Of a stretch of 8,606 nucleotides of DNA, positions 1 to 6,153 are shown in pieces. The notes under the pieces are model-generated. The model made no database searches. It had not been told where the DNA came from and was given only the letters and a program-made list of their open reading frames with translations. Source of the stretch: Bacillota bacterium (GTDB lineage: Bacteria > Bacillota > Clostridia > Oscillospirales > Acutalibacteraceae); assembly GCA_023458915.1 (NCBI GenBank), contig JAEWWM010000046.1, positions 1 to 8,606 of the forward strand, given 5' to 3'. Position numbers and translations under genes: made by a program. Numbering within the stretch: position 1 is the first letter of the stretch; each line of letters opens with the position of its first letter.

Positions 1-36
1 CAGATTTACTAGATAAAGTGAATTTAATTTAAAAAT

Positions 37-127
37 GGAGAAGTACTCAAGTGGCTGAAGAGGCGCCCCTGCTAAGGGTGTAGGTCGAGCGATCGGCGCG
101 AGGGTTCAAATCCCTCCTTCTCCGCCA
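37..127 (+). tRNA. tRNA-Ser (anticodon GCU)
   Basis: Class II tRNA that reads AGC/AGU serine codons. The 7-bp acceptor stem GGAGAAG/CTTCTCC closes the molecule. The D arm follows, then an anticodon stem CGCCC/GGGTG around the loop CTGCTAA with anticodon GCT at 71-73. A long variable arm at about 81-99 is the serine-type hallmark, and the T arm is GAGGG-TTCAAAT-CCCTC. Discriminator G and CCA are encoded at 124-127. It stands alone here and is followed by an intrinsic terminator; its promoter lies upstream of the window. Confidence 0.97.
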
Positions 128-134
128 TATCATT

Positions 135-178
135 AACCATCTATTGATAAACTCTTTTTTATCGGTGGGTGGTTTTTT
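135..178 (+). terminator. Intrinsic terminator after tRNA-Ser
   Basis: The arms at 135-148 and 161-174 pair over 14 positions when G-U pairs are allowed, around a 12-nt loop, and a run of six T follows at 173-178. It starts 8 nt after the tRNA CCA end, so it ends the tRNA-Ser transcript. Confidence 0.85.
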
Positions 179-465
179 AATTGCCTGAAAATGCCTTGTA
201 ACAGGGGTCACTGCCTTATATTATTTTTATATTTCGTTACAACAAATGCACCTCTTGATTAAATCGTACCCTATAAAATAAACAAACAAATGGCACTTAA
301 CCCCAAAATGTGGATAATTGAAAGATTAAAAACCCATCTTTTTATATTTTTCGCCTTGCCTATAAATGCAACAGTAATTATATTTCGCACTTAAATTTAC
401 GGCAATTCTGCCATAAATTCCATGTTGTAATATTAATCACAGCCACAATCTGCAATATTTACTAT
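179..465. other. Intergenic region, no supported gene
   Basis: About 290 bases between the tRNA-Ser terminator and the 3' end of the minus-strand CPBP pseudogene. Both strands hold only very short frames (34 codons from 290 on plus, about 39 codons ending near 271 on minus). Neither has a ribosome binding site or recognisable protein features. The only structure seen is the inverted repeat at 394-419, listed separately. Confidence 0.6.
394..419 (-). terminator. Possible weak terminator after the CPBP pseudogene
   Basis: Inverted repeat with 11-nt arms (394-404 and 409-419) around a 4-nt loop. Read on the minus strand, all 11 positions pair, one of them as G-U. It lies 46 nt past the stop codon of the CPBP gene. 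The T-tract is poor (TTTAAG), so it may be a weak terminator or a 3'-end stabilising hairpin. Confidence 0.35.
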
Positions 466-1308
466 CTAATGTCCTATAATCCAAAACCTAATAAAATCGA
501 TGAACCAATGAAATCCGATAGCTGCATATAAATTTTTGTTTTTCATAAGCCAAGCAGCAGGAATACCAAAAACCACACACATATATGTTAGATTCAATAA
601 AGTTCCTACCGGATTTGTAACAAAATCAAGAGAAGGATAATGCATCCAGCAATGCGGAAGTATTAACAAAATATATGTTAAAGTTGTTGCCCATTTCGTT
701 TTCTGAATTTCTTCTTTGAAAGCATTTACAACAAAAGCATACAAGAAAAATCTAAATAAAACTTCTTAGAATATTCCGGGTTGCAAAGCCCCTGCAGCTC
801 CGGGCAAAATCGCAGTTAAATTTATAGGGTTGAGTTTATAACCATCTTGTACATAATATTCAATAACATTAAGTATCGCAGGAATTGCACCCACTAAAAT
901 TCCAAATCCAAAAGATTTAAAAATATTTTTAGTTTCAACTGCAAATTTTGTTTTTTGTAAATTATACTTTCTAAAAATACAGCACGCAGCGTAATGCGCA
1001 AAAACCATTATAGGCGTGAGTACAAGGTTAAATCCGCCGTAAATAAAAGCCACAAATCCAAAAGCTACTGAAGCCAAAAAATCCCATAAGTAAAATTTGT
1101 GTATTTTCAAAATATAAAATATAGCTATAAATCCTACTAAAATACAGTTCCAATACCACAATGAACCCAAAACACCATTAAAATAAATATGTACTATTTT
1201 TAAACTGTGAAATATTGCTAATGCAAAAAGCATTAAAAACGCTATAAATAATGATATGACTTTTGCATATGATTTAGGGTTTTTTCTTTCAATTAATAAT
1301 TTTGCCAT
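466..1308 (-). pseudogene. CPBP-family intramembrane glutamic protease, interrupted by an in-frame stop
   Basis: The intact reading frame would encode about 280 residues of a CPBP (CaaX protease and bacteriocin-processing, Abi) integral membrane protease. The ATG at 1306-1308 follows AGAGGT at good spacing. Hydrophobic helices lie at roughly residues 18-37, 48-66, 73-96, 100-115 and 133-150. After ALQPGIF, codon 181 (766-768) is TAA, and the same frame resumes as EVLFR. The stop therefore replaces the first Glu of the catalytic EExxxR motif, a single G-to-T change from GAA. The downstream half keeps the family's other features: the PHCWMH segment (candidate second motif, His near 219/223) and GFHWFID (His267, Asp271). 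The frame is otherwise uninterrupted, so the mutation looks recent. Other genes here end in TAA, so recoding is unlikely. A sequencing error remains possible. Family members process prenylated proteins or act in bacteriocin self-immunity; the substrate here is unknown. Confidence 0.8.
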
Positions 1309-1351
1309 GTTTACCTCTAATTAAATTAGTTTTTTCATCGTACACATAGTA

Positions 1352-1357
1352 ATTATA
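1352..1357 (-). promoter_or_regulatory. Possible -10 box for the CPBP pseudogene
   Basis: Minus-strand TATAAT about 44 nt before the CPBP start codon. No convincing -35 box lies 16-18 nt upstream, so this is a weak call based on the -10 hexamer and its position. Confidence 0.3.
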
Positions 1358-1478
1358 TATTAAAAATGTTCGTAGAGGAAAAAAGAGCGTTCAAGCGCTT
1401 TAAAATAGTTATTTTATTTTAATTTATAGAAAAAATAAATTATTACAAAAATGCACCCAAACAAAATTCGTGTAACGA

Positions 1479-1507
1479 TTTACAAAAATTTGGGCACATG
1501 ATAAAAT
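1479..1507 (+). promoter_or_regulatory. Sigma-A-type promoter of alaS
   Basis: TTTACA at 1479-1484, a 17-nt spacer and TAAAAT at 1502-1507, preceded by TGA as an extended -10. Each hexamer matches consensus at five of six positions. Transcription would start near 1514, giving a leader of about 174 nt before alaS. Confidence 0.7.
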
Positions 1508-1513
1508 AATAGA

Positions 1514-1687
1514 AAATTATAAGAAATTAGAAATTGAGTAAAAATTAAAGTAATTTCACAGTATGTGATCCTAGCAAAGCCCGATGCTACTTGGGTTTAT
1601 TTTGTATCTAAATGTATCGTCTTTGCCACAGCAACATGGTAACATTGTAGTCCATCTAATCCTGCAATCTTGCGAAGGGAAAATAAA
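1514..1687 (+). promoter_or_regulatory. Structured alaS leader (candidate cis-regulatory RNA)
   Basis: The predicted 5' UTR of alaS is AT-rich at its start and then becomes structured. A perfect hairpin TCACA-GTA-TGTGA lies at 1556-1568. Three nt later TAGCA (1572-1576) pairs with TGCTA (1585-1589), and the loop bases AAGCCC (1577-1582) can pair with GGGTTT (1593-1598). That gives either an H-type pseudoknot or two competing hairpins, the second followed by a T-rich stretch. Clostridial alaS genes are often T-box controlled, but I see no AGGGTGGNACCGCG-type T-box sequence here. The regulatory role is inferred from base pairing only. The rest of the divergent interval from 1309 holds the alaS promoter and no gene. 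Confidence 0.4.
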
Positions 1688-4276
1688 ATGGAAAAAATAT
1701 CATCACTGGAAATAAAAAATAGGTTCATATCTTTTTTTAAAGAAAAAGACCATATGGAAATAGCTGATTCTTCCGTAATCCCCAAAAACGACCCTACACT
1801 TTTATTCATAAATTCAGGAATGGCTCCAATTAAAAATTATTTTACAGGCGCTGAAAAACCGCCATATCCTAGACTATGCAATGTCCAGCCATGTATAAGA
1901 ACAGTAGATATTGATTCTATAGGCGACAAGCACCACTTAACGAGCTTTCAAATGCTAGGAAGCTGGTCGATAAACGATTATTTTAAAGAAAAAGCGATTT
2001 CACTTGCTTTTGAATTTTTAACCGAGCGGCTTAATATTCCCAAAGAAAAATTATATGTTACTGTATTTTCCGGCGACGATGAAATGGGCCTTCCGCTCGA
2101 CGTAGAAGCTTATGAATACTGGCAGAAAGTGGGCGTGTCTGAAGACCATATCGTAAAATGCGGAAAAAAGGATAATTTCTGGGGCCCAACCGCTGAAACC
2201 GGTCCTTGTGGCCCTTGCACCGAAATTTTTTATGATACCGGTGAAGGCGAAAAATATGTTCCCGATGGGGAGTTCGACACTAAAAAAAGATATATAGAAA
2301 TATGGAACGCAGGCGTTTTTATGCAGCTTAATAAAAATGTCGACGGCTCTTACAGTAGGCTCAACTTTACCAGTGTTGACACAGGCGCGGGGCTTGAAAG
2401 GCTTTCTATGGTTTTGAACGGTGGTTCTTCAGTGTATGATACCGACCTTTTAAATCCAATTAAAAAATTTATTCAAAATATGTTTCCGGCTGAAAACGTT
2501 TTGCCTGAAAAAGATATTTTAATTATTACAGACCATCTAAGAACCGCAGCTTTGATACTTTCAGAAAAAGTTAACCCATCAAATGAGGGTAGGGGCTACA
2601 TTCCAAGAAAGTTAATTCGCCGCTGCATGATGACGACGGCTAAAAACAAGATTTCTAATTTTGATTTTTCAAAAATCATTGAATTTATACTTGATAATTA
2701 CAACAATATTTTTCCAAAATTTGCGAAAAATCGCGATTATATAACTAATGAGCTAAAAAAAGAGCAAACTCAATTTGAAAAAGTGCTTGAAAACGGTCTT
2801 GAAAGGCTGGAGCATCTTAAATTTACCGGTATTGACGAAATATCCGGCGATGAGGCTTTTGACTTGGTTACAACATACGGTCTTCCGCTCGATATAATTA
2901 AAAGTTATACCGAGGAAAACAATATGACAATAGATGAAAAAGAATTTGAAAAAAAACTCGAAATTCATAAAGAAAAGTCTCGAAACGCTTCTGAATCATT
3001 AGTTCACCAAAATCTTAAAAAAATGTCAGAAATTTTGAGCGATTGCAAACTCACAGAATTTGTGGGATACGAAAATTTAAGCTGCGAAGCCACTGTTCTA
3101 AAAATCATAAAAAATGACAATACCTGCGAACAGGCTGCCAAAGGTGATGACGTTTGTATCATTTTGGATAAGTCATGCTTGTACGCTGAATCTGGCGGCC
3201 AGTGCGCAGACACAGGATACATTTACAATAACGACTGCAGAATAAAAATCAACGACGTAAAAAAGACTGGAAATGGGGTTTTCATTCATTTCGGAACAAT
3301 TGAATCTGGAATTATAAAAACCAGTGACAGAGTTTTTACGGAAGTAAACGAATTTAGGAGAAAAGAAACAGCTAATAATCACACCGCTGTTCATCTTCTT
3401 CAAAGCGCTCTTCGCAGCATTTACGGTAAAAACGTTCATCAAACTGGCTCAAAAGTTGAAGACAAAAAACTGCGTTTTGATTTTAATTATGACGGCGCAA
3501 TAACAGATGAAGATATATCTAAAATTGAAAAAATTGTTAATTCTTATATAAGGGAAAATATTCAAAGAAAAGTTGAAGTTAAAAAATTAGCTGATGCCAT
3601 TACTGAGGGAGCAACCGCGCTTTTTGAAAGTAAATATGGAAATAGCGTCAGAGTTGTAAGTTACAACGACATTTCAATCGAACTTTGCGGTGGAACTCAC
3701 ACAGAAAGAACTGGAAACATCGGACTGTTCATAATTCTTTCCGCTGAAGGTATTGGTAAGGGCTTAAAACGTATTACTGCTATTACAGGCAACGAAGCGC
3801 TTGAATATATTCAAGCCAAAATTCATGATATAAATTTCCTGGCTTCGGTTTTAAAAGTAAAGACCGAAAATGTAGTTGAAAAGGCTAAAAAAGAGCTTTT
3901 TAAAAAAAGCACTCCTAAAGCTGAAAATAATTTAATCGACGAGCAAAATATTAGTTACATGAAAACAAGTTCCAACATTAATTTTGGATATGTGATTTTA
4001 AAAGAATACAACAAAAAACTCACACACGAAGCGACTAAAATTGCCAATAAAATAAACAGCATCTTTGTTTGCATCGTAAACGGAGGCGAAAAAAAGCAGA
4101 TTATTGTTGCAGTAAGTGATGGGCTAATCGAATGGTATCCCGCAAACGATATTTTAGAAAAAATTCTTCATCAAATTGGTGGAAAAGGCGGAGGAAATAG
4201 AAAATTAGCAACGGGTGCAACGGCAGCAAACGAAAATCAGATTTTAGAAGCTATTCTCTCCCTGCAGAACCCATAA
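1688..4276 (+). CDS. alaS: Alanine--tRNA ligase
   Basis: Cytoplasmic class II synthetase of 862 residues that charges tRNA-Ala and hydrolyses mischarged Ser/Gly-tRNA-Ala. The catalytic domain occupies about 1-240 with HHLTSFQMLG (82-91), ETGPCGPCTEIFYD (170-183) and DTGAGLERL (231-239). The tRNA-recognition part follows with SNEGRGYIPRKLIRR (298-312). The editing domain has ESGGQ (501-505), HTAVH (565-569) and CGGTH (667-671), so its zinc-type ligands are present. The C-terminal domain ends with GGKGGG (831-836). ATG 1688 is chosen because GCGAAGGGA at 1672-1680 is a ribosome binding site 7 nt upstream; an in-frame TTG at 1670 would run through that site. Length is normal for the family (about 875). 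The motif-2 region differs from the common bacterial HHTFFEMLGNFSFGDYF, pointing to a divergent subgroup. The 3' end overlaps the convergent aldolase gene. Confidence 0.96.
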   Translation: MEKISSLEIKNRFISFFKEKDHMEIADSSVIPKNDPTLLFINSGMAPIKNYFTGAEKPPYPRLCNVQPCIRTVDIDSIGDKHHLTSFQMLGSWSINDYFKEKAISLAFEFLTERLNIPKEKLYVTVFSGDDEMGLPLDVEAYEYWQKVGVSEDHIVKCGKKDNFWGPTAETGPCGPCTEIFYDTGEGEKYVPDGEFDTKKRYIEIWNAGVFMQLNKNVDGSYSRLNFTSVDTGAGLERLSMVLNGGSSVYDTDLLNPIKKFIQNMFPAENVLPEKDILIITDHLRTAALILSEKVNPSNEGRGYIPRKLIRRCMMTTAKNKISNFDFSKIIEFILDNYNNIFPKFAKNRDYITNELKKEQTQFEKVLENGLERLEHLKFTGIDEISGDEAFDLVTTYGLPLDIIKSYTEENNMTIDEKEFEKKLEIHKEKSRNASESLVHQNLKKMSEILSDCKLTEFVGYENLSCEATVLKIIKNDNTCEQAAKGDDVCIILDKSCLYAESGGQCADTGYIYNNDCRIKINDVKKTGNGVFIHFGTIESGIIKTSDRVFTEVNEFRRKETANNHTAVHLLQSALRSIYGKNVHQTGSKVEDKKLRFDFNYDGAITDEDISKIEKIVNSYIRENIQRKVEVKKLADAITEGATALFESKYGNSVRVVSYNDISIELCGGTHTERTGNIGLFIILSAEGIGKGLKRITAITGNEALEYIQAKIHDINFLASVLKVKTENVVEKAKKELFKKSTPKAENNLIDEQNISYMKTSSNINFGYVILKEYNKKLTHEATKIANKINSIFVCIVNGGEKKQIIVAVSDGLIEWYPANDILEKILHQIGGKGGGNRKLATGATAANENQILEAILSLQNP

Positions 4277-5186
4277 CATTTTTTATTTTATGTTTAACCA
4301 CTTCGTAAATAGCTCCTCTTGCGGAAGATAAATATTTTCTCGGATCGAAATTTTCGGGGCTCTCAAAAAGATTTTTTCTGATTTTTGCCGTCATGGCGAG
4401 CCTTAAATCGGAATCCACATTTATTTTGCAAACTGCCATTTGCGCGGCTTTTCTAAGCATTGGTTCGGGGATACCTACAGCTTCTTTTAAATCTCCACCG
4501 AATTTATTTATTTCTTCCACATATTCCGAAATTACACTTGAGGCACCGTGCAGAACAATCGGAAACCCAGGGAGCTTTTTTTCTATTTCGCTTAAAATAT
4601 CAAACCTAAGCTCAGGCTTTTGCCCGGGTTTAAACTTATAAGCGCCATGGCTGGTTCCAATAGCAACCGCCAATGAATCTATATTTGTTATTTTCACAAA
4701 TTCTTCAGCTTGATCCGGGTCAGTGTAAGTTGATTTTGCAATCGGAACATTAATGTTGTCTTCAATTCCCGCAAGGCTTCCCAGCTCGCCTTCAACAGTA
4801 ACATTATATTTATGCGCGTAATCGCTCACTTTTTTTGTAAGCTCTATATTTTTTTCATAATCAAGCAAAGAACCATCTATCATAACGGATGTAAATCCAC
4901 TGTCTATACAGTTTTTGCAAATTTCAAAAGAATCACCATGGTCAAGATGGAGCGCTATAGGGATATTATTTTCTATTACTGACGCCTCAACAAGTTTTTG
5001 AAGATAAACCGCTCCAGCATATTTTCTAGCGCCTGCTGAAGCTTGCAAAATAACAGGAGAAGAAAGCTCACTTGCAGCTTTAATAATACCTTGAATTATT
5101 TCCATATTATTCACATTAAATGCTCCAACCGCATAGCCGTCGGCATATGCTTTTTTCAGCATTTTCTTAGTGTTCACCAAACTCAT
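4251..5186 (-). CDS. fba: Class II fructose-bisphosphate aldolase
   Basis: A 311-residue zinc-dependent cytoplasmic aldolase that reversibly cleaves fructose 1,6-bisphosphate to dihydroxyacetone phosphate and glyceraldehyde 3-phosphate in glycolysis and gluconeogenesis. The TIM-barrel landmarks are in order: HLDHG (80-84) with catalytic Asp82 and zinc ligand His83, VEGELG with Glu134, GTSHG with zinc ligand His180, VLHGASS with zinc ligand His213, and the phosphate-binding INVDSD (255-260, the family's NIDTD). Length and N-terminus (MSLVNTKKML) are typical, and AGAGGTGA sits 6 nt before the ATG. It has its own promoter upstream and appears monocistronic. Its last 26 bp overlap the end of alaS tail to tail. 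Related tagatose-bisphosphate aldolases share the fold, but the overall pattern fits the glycolytic enzyme. Confidence 0.95.
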   Translation of the reverse strand: MSLVNTKKMLKKAYADGYAVGAFNVNNMEIIQGIIKAASELSSPVILQASAGARKYAGAVYLQKLVEASVIENNIPIALHLDHGDSFEICKNCIDSGFTSVMIDGSLLDYEKNIELTKKVSDYAHKYNVTVEGELGSLAGIEDNINVPIAKSTYTDPDQAEEFVKITNIDSLAVAIGTSHGAYKFKPGQKPELRFDILSEIEKKLPGFPIVLHGASSVISEYVEEINKFGGDLKEAVGIPEPMLRKAAQMAVCKINVDSDLRLAMTAKIRKNLFESPENFDPRKYLSSARGAIYEVVKHKIKNVMGSAGRE

Positions 5187-5245
5187 AGGTTCACCTCTAA
5201 AAATTTAGATATTACTAAAGAAAAAAAACAAAAATTCATATATAC

Positions 5246-5267
5246 AAATTTAGCATTGCTAAAATTT
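5246..5267 (-). other. Hairpin at the 5' end of the fba transcript
   Basis: Arms 5249-5254 and 5258-5263 (TTTAGC/GCTAAA) around a 3-nt loop, with further A-T flanks. It lies only a few nt after the predicted fba start of transcription near 5271, so it could protect the 5' end of the mRNA. The function is inferred from position. Confidence 0.4.
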
Positions 5268-5277
5268 AATTAGCTCA

Positions 5278-5306
5278 ATCTTAAATGAATTTACACATTT
5301 TGTCAA
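5278..5306 (-). promoter_or_regulatory. Sigma-A-type promoter of fba
   Basis: On the minus strand, a perfect TTGACA (5301-5306) is followed by a 17-nt spacer and TAAGAT (5278-5283). Transcription would begin near 5271, giving a leader of about 85 nt before the aldolase ATG. Confidence 0.65.
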
Positions 5307-5346
5307 AAAAGCGGACATACTTGCTTCATAATATCTGGGTATTTTT

Positions 5347-5400
5347 CATCGCACCGTTGACGAAAGAGAAACTAAAACTTGACACAAACTCGGTGCGATG
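5347..5400. repeat. Perfect 10-bp inverted repeat upstream of the tRNA cluster
   Basis: CATCGCACCG (5347-5356) and CGGTGCGATG (5391-5400) are perfect inverted copies, 34 nt apart. They are GC-rich islands in an AT-rich spacer. The right copy lies inside the spacer of the TTGACA/TATCAT promoter, which suits an operator pair. The 345-base interval 5187-5531 contains this, the fba promoter and the tRNA promoters, and no gene. Confidence 0.6.
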
Positions 5401-5407
5401 TTATCAT
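5379..5407 (+). promoter_or_regulatory. Likely promoter of the tRNA cluster
   Basis: TTGACA (5379-5384), a 17-nt spacer and TATCAT (5402-5407). The start would be near 5414, about 118 nt before tRNA-Val. The right arm of the 10-bp inverted repeat fills most of the spacer. Confidence 0.55.
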
Positions 5408-5428
5408 TTAATATGTTGTTATAGGGTT

Positions 5429-5456
5429 TTGTAAGTCAAAAAACAGTGCTTATAAC
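5429..5456 (+). promoter_or_regulatory. Alternative, closer promoter for the tRNA cluster
   Basis: TTGTAA (5429-5434), a 16-nt spacer and TATAAC (5451-5456). The -35 is weak but the -10 is good, and the distance to tRNA-Val (about 70 nt) is more usual. It may act beside or instead of the 5379-5407 promoter. Confidence 0.35.
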
Positions 5457-5531
5457 ACTAAAAAACCGAGCTACATATTAAATAAATAATAATTAGTTTA
5501 GGTTTAAGTTTTTTCAATTAAAACTCGCTCC

Positions 5532-5608
5532 GGGAGCATAGCTCAGTTGGTTAGAGCACTTGCCTTACAAGCAAGGGGTCATAGGTTCGAGTCCTATTGT
5601 TCCCACCA
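5532..5608 (+). tRNA. tRNA-Val (anticodon UAC)
   Basis: A 77-nt cloverleaf. The acceptor stem is GGGAGCA/TGTTCCC, the anticodon stem CTTGC/GCAAG holds loop CTTACAA with TAC at 5566-5568, and the T arm is ATAGG-TTCGAGT-CCTAT. CCA is encoded. First gene of the Val-Asp-Phe-Gly-Cys cluster. Confidence 0.97.
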
Positions 5609-5622
5609 TTTTTAAGTAATTT

Positions 5623-5699
5623 GGCCCGGTAGTTCAGTTGGTTAGAACGCTAGCCTGTCACGCTAGAGGTCGACGGTTCGAGCCCGTTCCGGGTCGCCA
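5623..5699 (+). tRNA. tRNA-Asp (anticodon GUC)
   Basis: A 77-nt cloverleaf. The acceptor stem is GGCCCGG/CCGGGTC, the anticodon stem CTAGC/GCTAG holds loop CTGTCAC with GTC at 5657-5659, and discriminator G and CCA are encoded. It lies 14 nt after tRNA-Val. A 117-nt AT-rich spacer follows, with 8-bp inverted arms at 5699-5706 and 5760-5767 but no clear promoter or terminator. Confidence 0.97.
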
Positions 5700-5816
5700 T
5701 TAATACTTTAAATTACCTATCGTTTATCCTTACTTTGTGAATAAATTGCTTTTTATTTAGTATTAATGAAGTAAATGAAATAAAAGATTATTTAAAAAAT
5801 GCGTGAAGTTTAAATT

Positions 5817-5892
5817 GCCTCTGTAGCTCAGTTGGTAGAGCAAAGGACTGAAAATCCTTGTGTCGGTGGTTCGATTCCACCCGGAGGCACCA
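5817..5892 (+). tRNA. tRNA-Phe (anticodon GAA)
   Basis: A 76-nt cloverleaf. The acceptor stem is GCCTCTG/CGGAGGC with one G-U pair. The anticodon loop CTGAAAA has GAA at 5850-5852, the T arm is present and ACCA is encoded at the end. It lies 5 nt before tRNA-Gly. Confidence 0.97.
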
Positions 5893-5897
5893 ATAAT

Positions 5898-5973
5898 GCG
5901 GATGTAGCTCATCTGGTAGAGCGCCACCTTGCCAAGGTGGAGGTAGCGGGTTCGAGCCCCGTCATCCGCTCCA
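5898..5973 (+). tRNA. tRNA-Gly (anticodon GCC)
   Basis: A 76-nt cloverleaf. The acceptor stem is GCGGATG/CATCCGC, the anticodon stem CCACC/GGTGG holds loop TTGCCAA with GCC at 5931-5933, and discriminator T and CCA are encoded. It reads GGC/GGU. Confidence 0.97.
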
Positions 5974-5987
5974 ATTTATATTTTTTT

Positions 5988-6062
<75 letters not shown>

Positions 6063-6077
6063 ATATGATCAATAATC

Positions 6078-6123
6078 AAAAAAAATATGCCCATACTTTC
6101 AAAGAAGTATAGGCATATTTTTT
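6078..6123. terminator. Bidirectional intrinsic terminator
   Basis: ATATGCC and ATACTT (6085-6091, 6093-6098) pair with AAGTAT and GGCATAT (6105-6110, 6112-6118), with one mismatch and a TCAAAG loop. Eight A flank the left side and five T the right, so it works in both directions. It can end the tRNA cluster from the left and the Nif11-leader gene, whose stop is at 6154, from the right. Confidence 0.85.
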
Positions 6124-6153
6124 AAATTTTTTTATCTGGCTTATTTTGGCCTG

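Noticed and set aside
271..390. Minus-strand frame of about 39 codons with a hydrophobic end, starting GTG
   Set aside because: A stop codon directly precedes the GTG, there is no ribosome binding site, and nothing supports a gene.
290..394. Plus-strand frame of 34 codons beginning MALNPKMW
   Set aside because: No ribosome binding site, no promoter, no recognisable features; length expected by chance in AT-rich DNA.
1385..1403. Imperfect inverted repeat GAGCGTTCAAGCGCTTT followed by T on the minus strand, considered as a terminator
   Set aside because: The stem is short with an internal mismatch and no gene lies upstream of it on that strand.
1612..1650. 12-codon open frame in the alaS leader, considered as a leader peptide
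   Set aside because: No ribosome binding site and no alanine codons, so it does not fit an attenuator peptide.
1514..1687. T-box riboswitch upstream of alaS
   Set aside because: The conserved T-box sequence and its antiterminator are not present and the leader is short for a standard T-box.
1670..1687. TTG start for alaS six codons upstream
   Set aside because: It would translate through the ribosome binding site; ATG 1688 has the proper spacing and the family's usual N-terminus.
5043..5273. Plus-strand open frames across the start of the aldolase gene and other frames antisense to alaS
   Set aside because: They are shadows of well-supported genes, without ribosome binding sites or family features.
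5699..5767. 8-bp inverted arms in the spacer between tRNA-Asp and tRNA-Phe
   Set aside because: A/T-rich arms 53 nt apart and no T-run; most likely chance.
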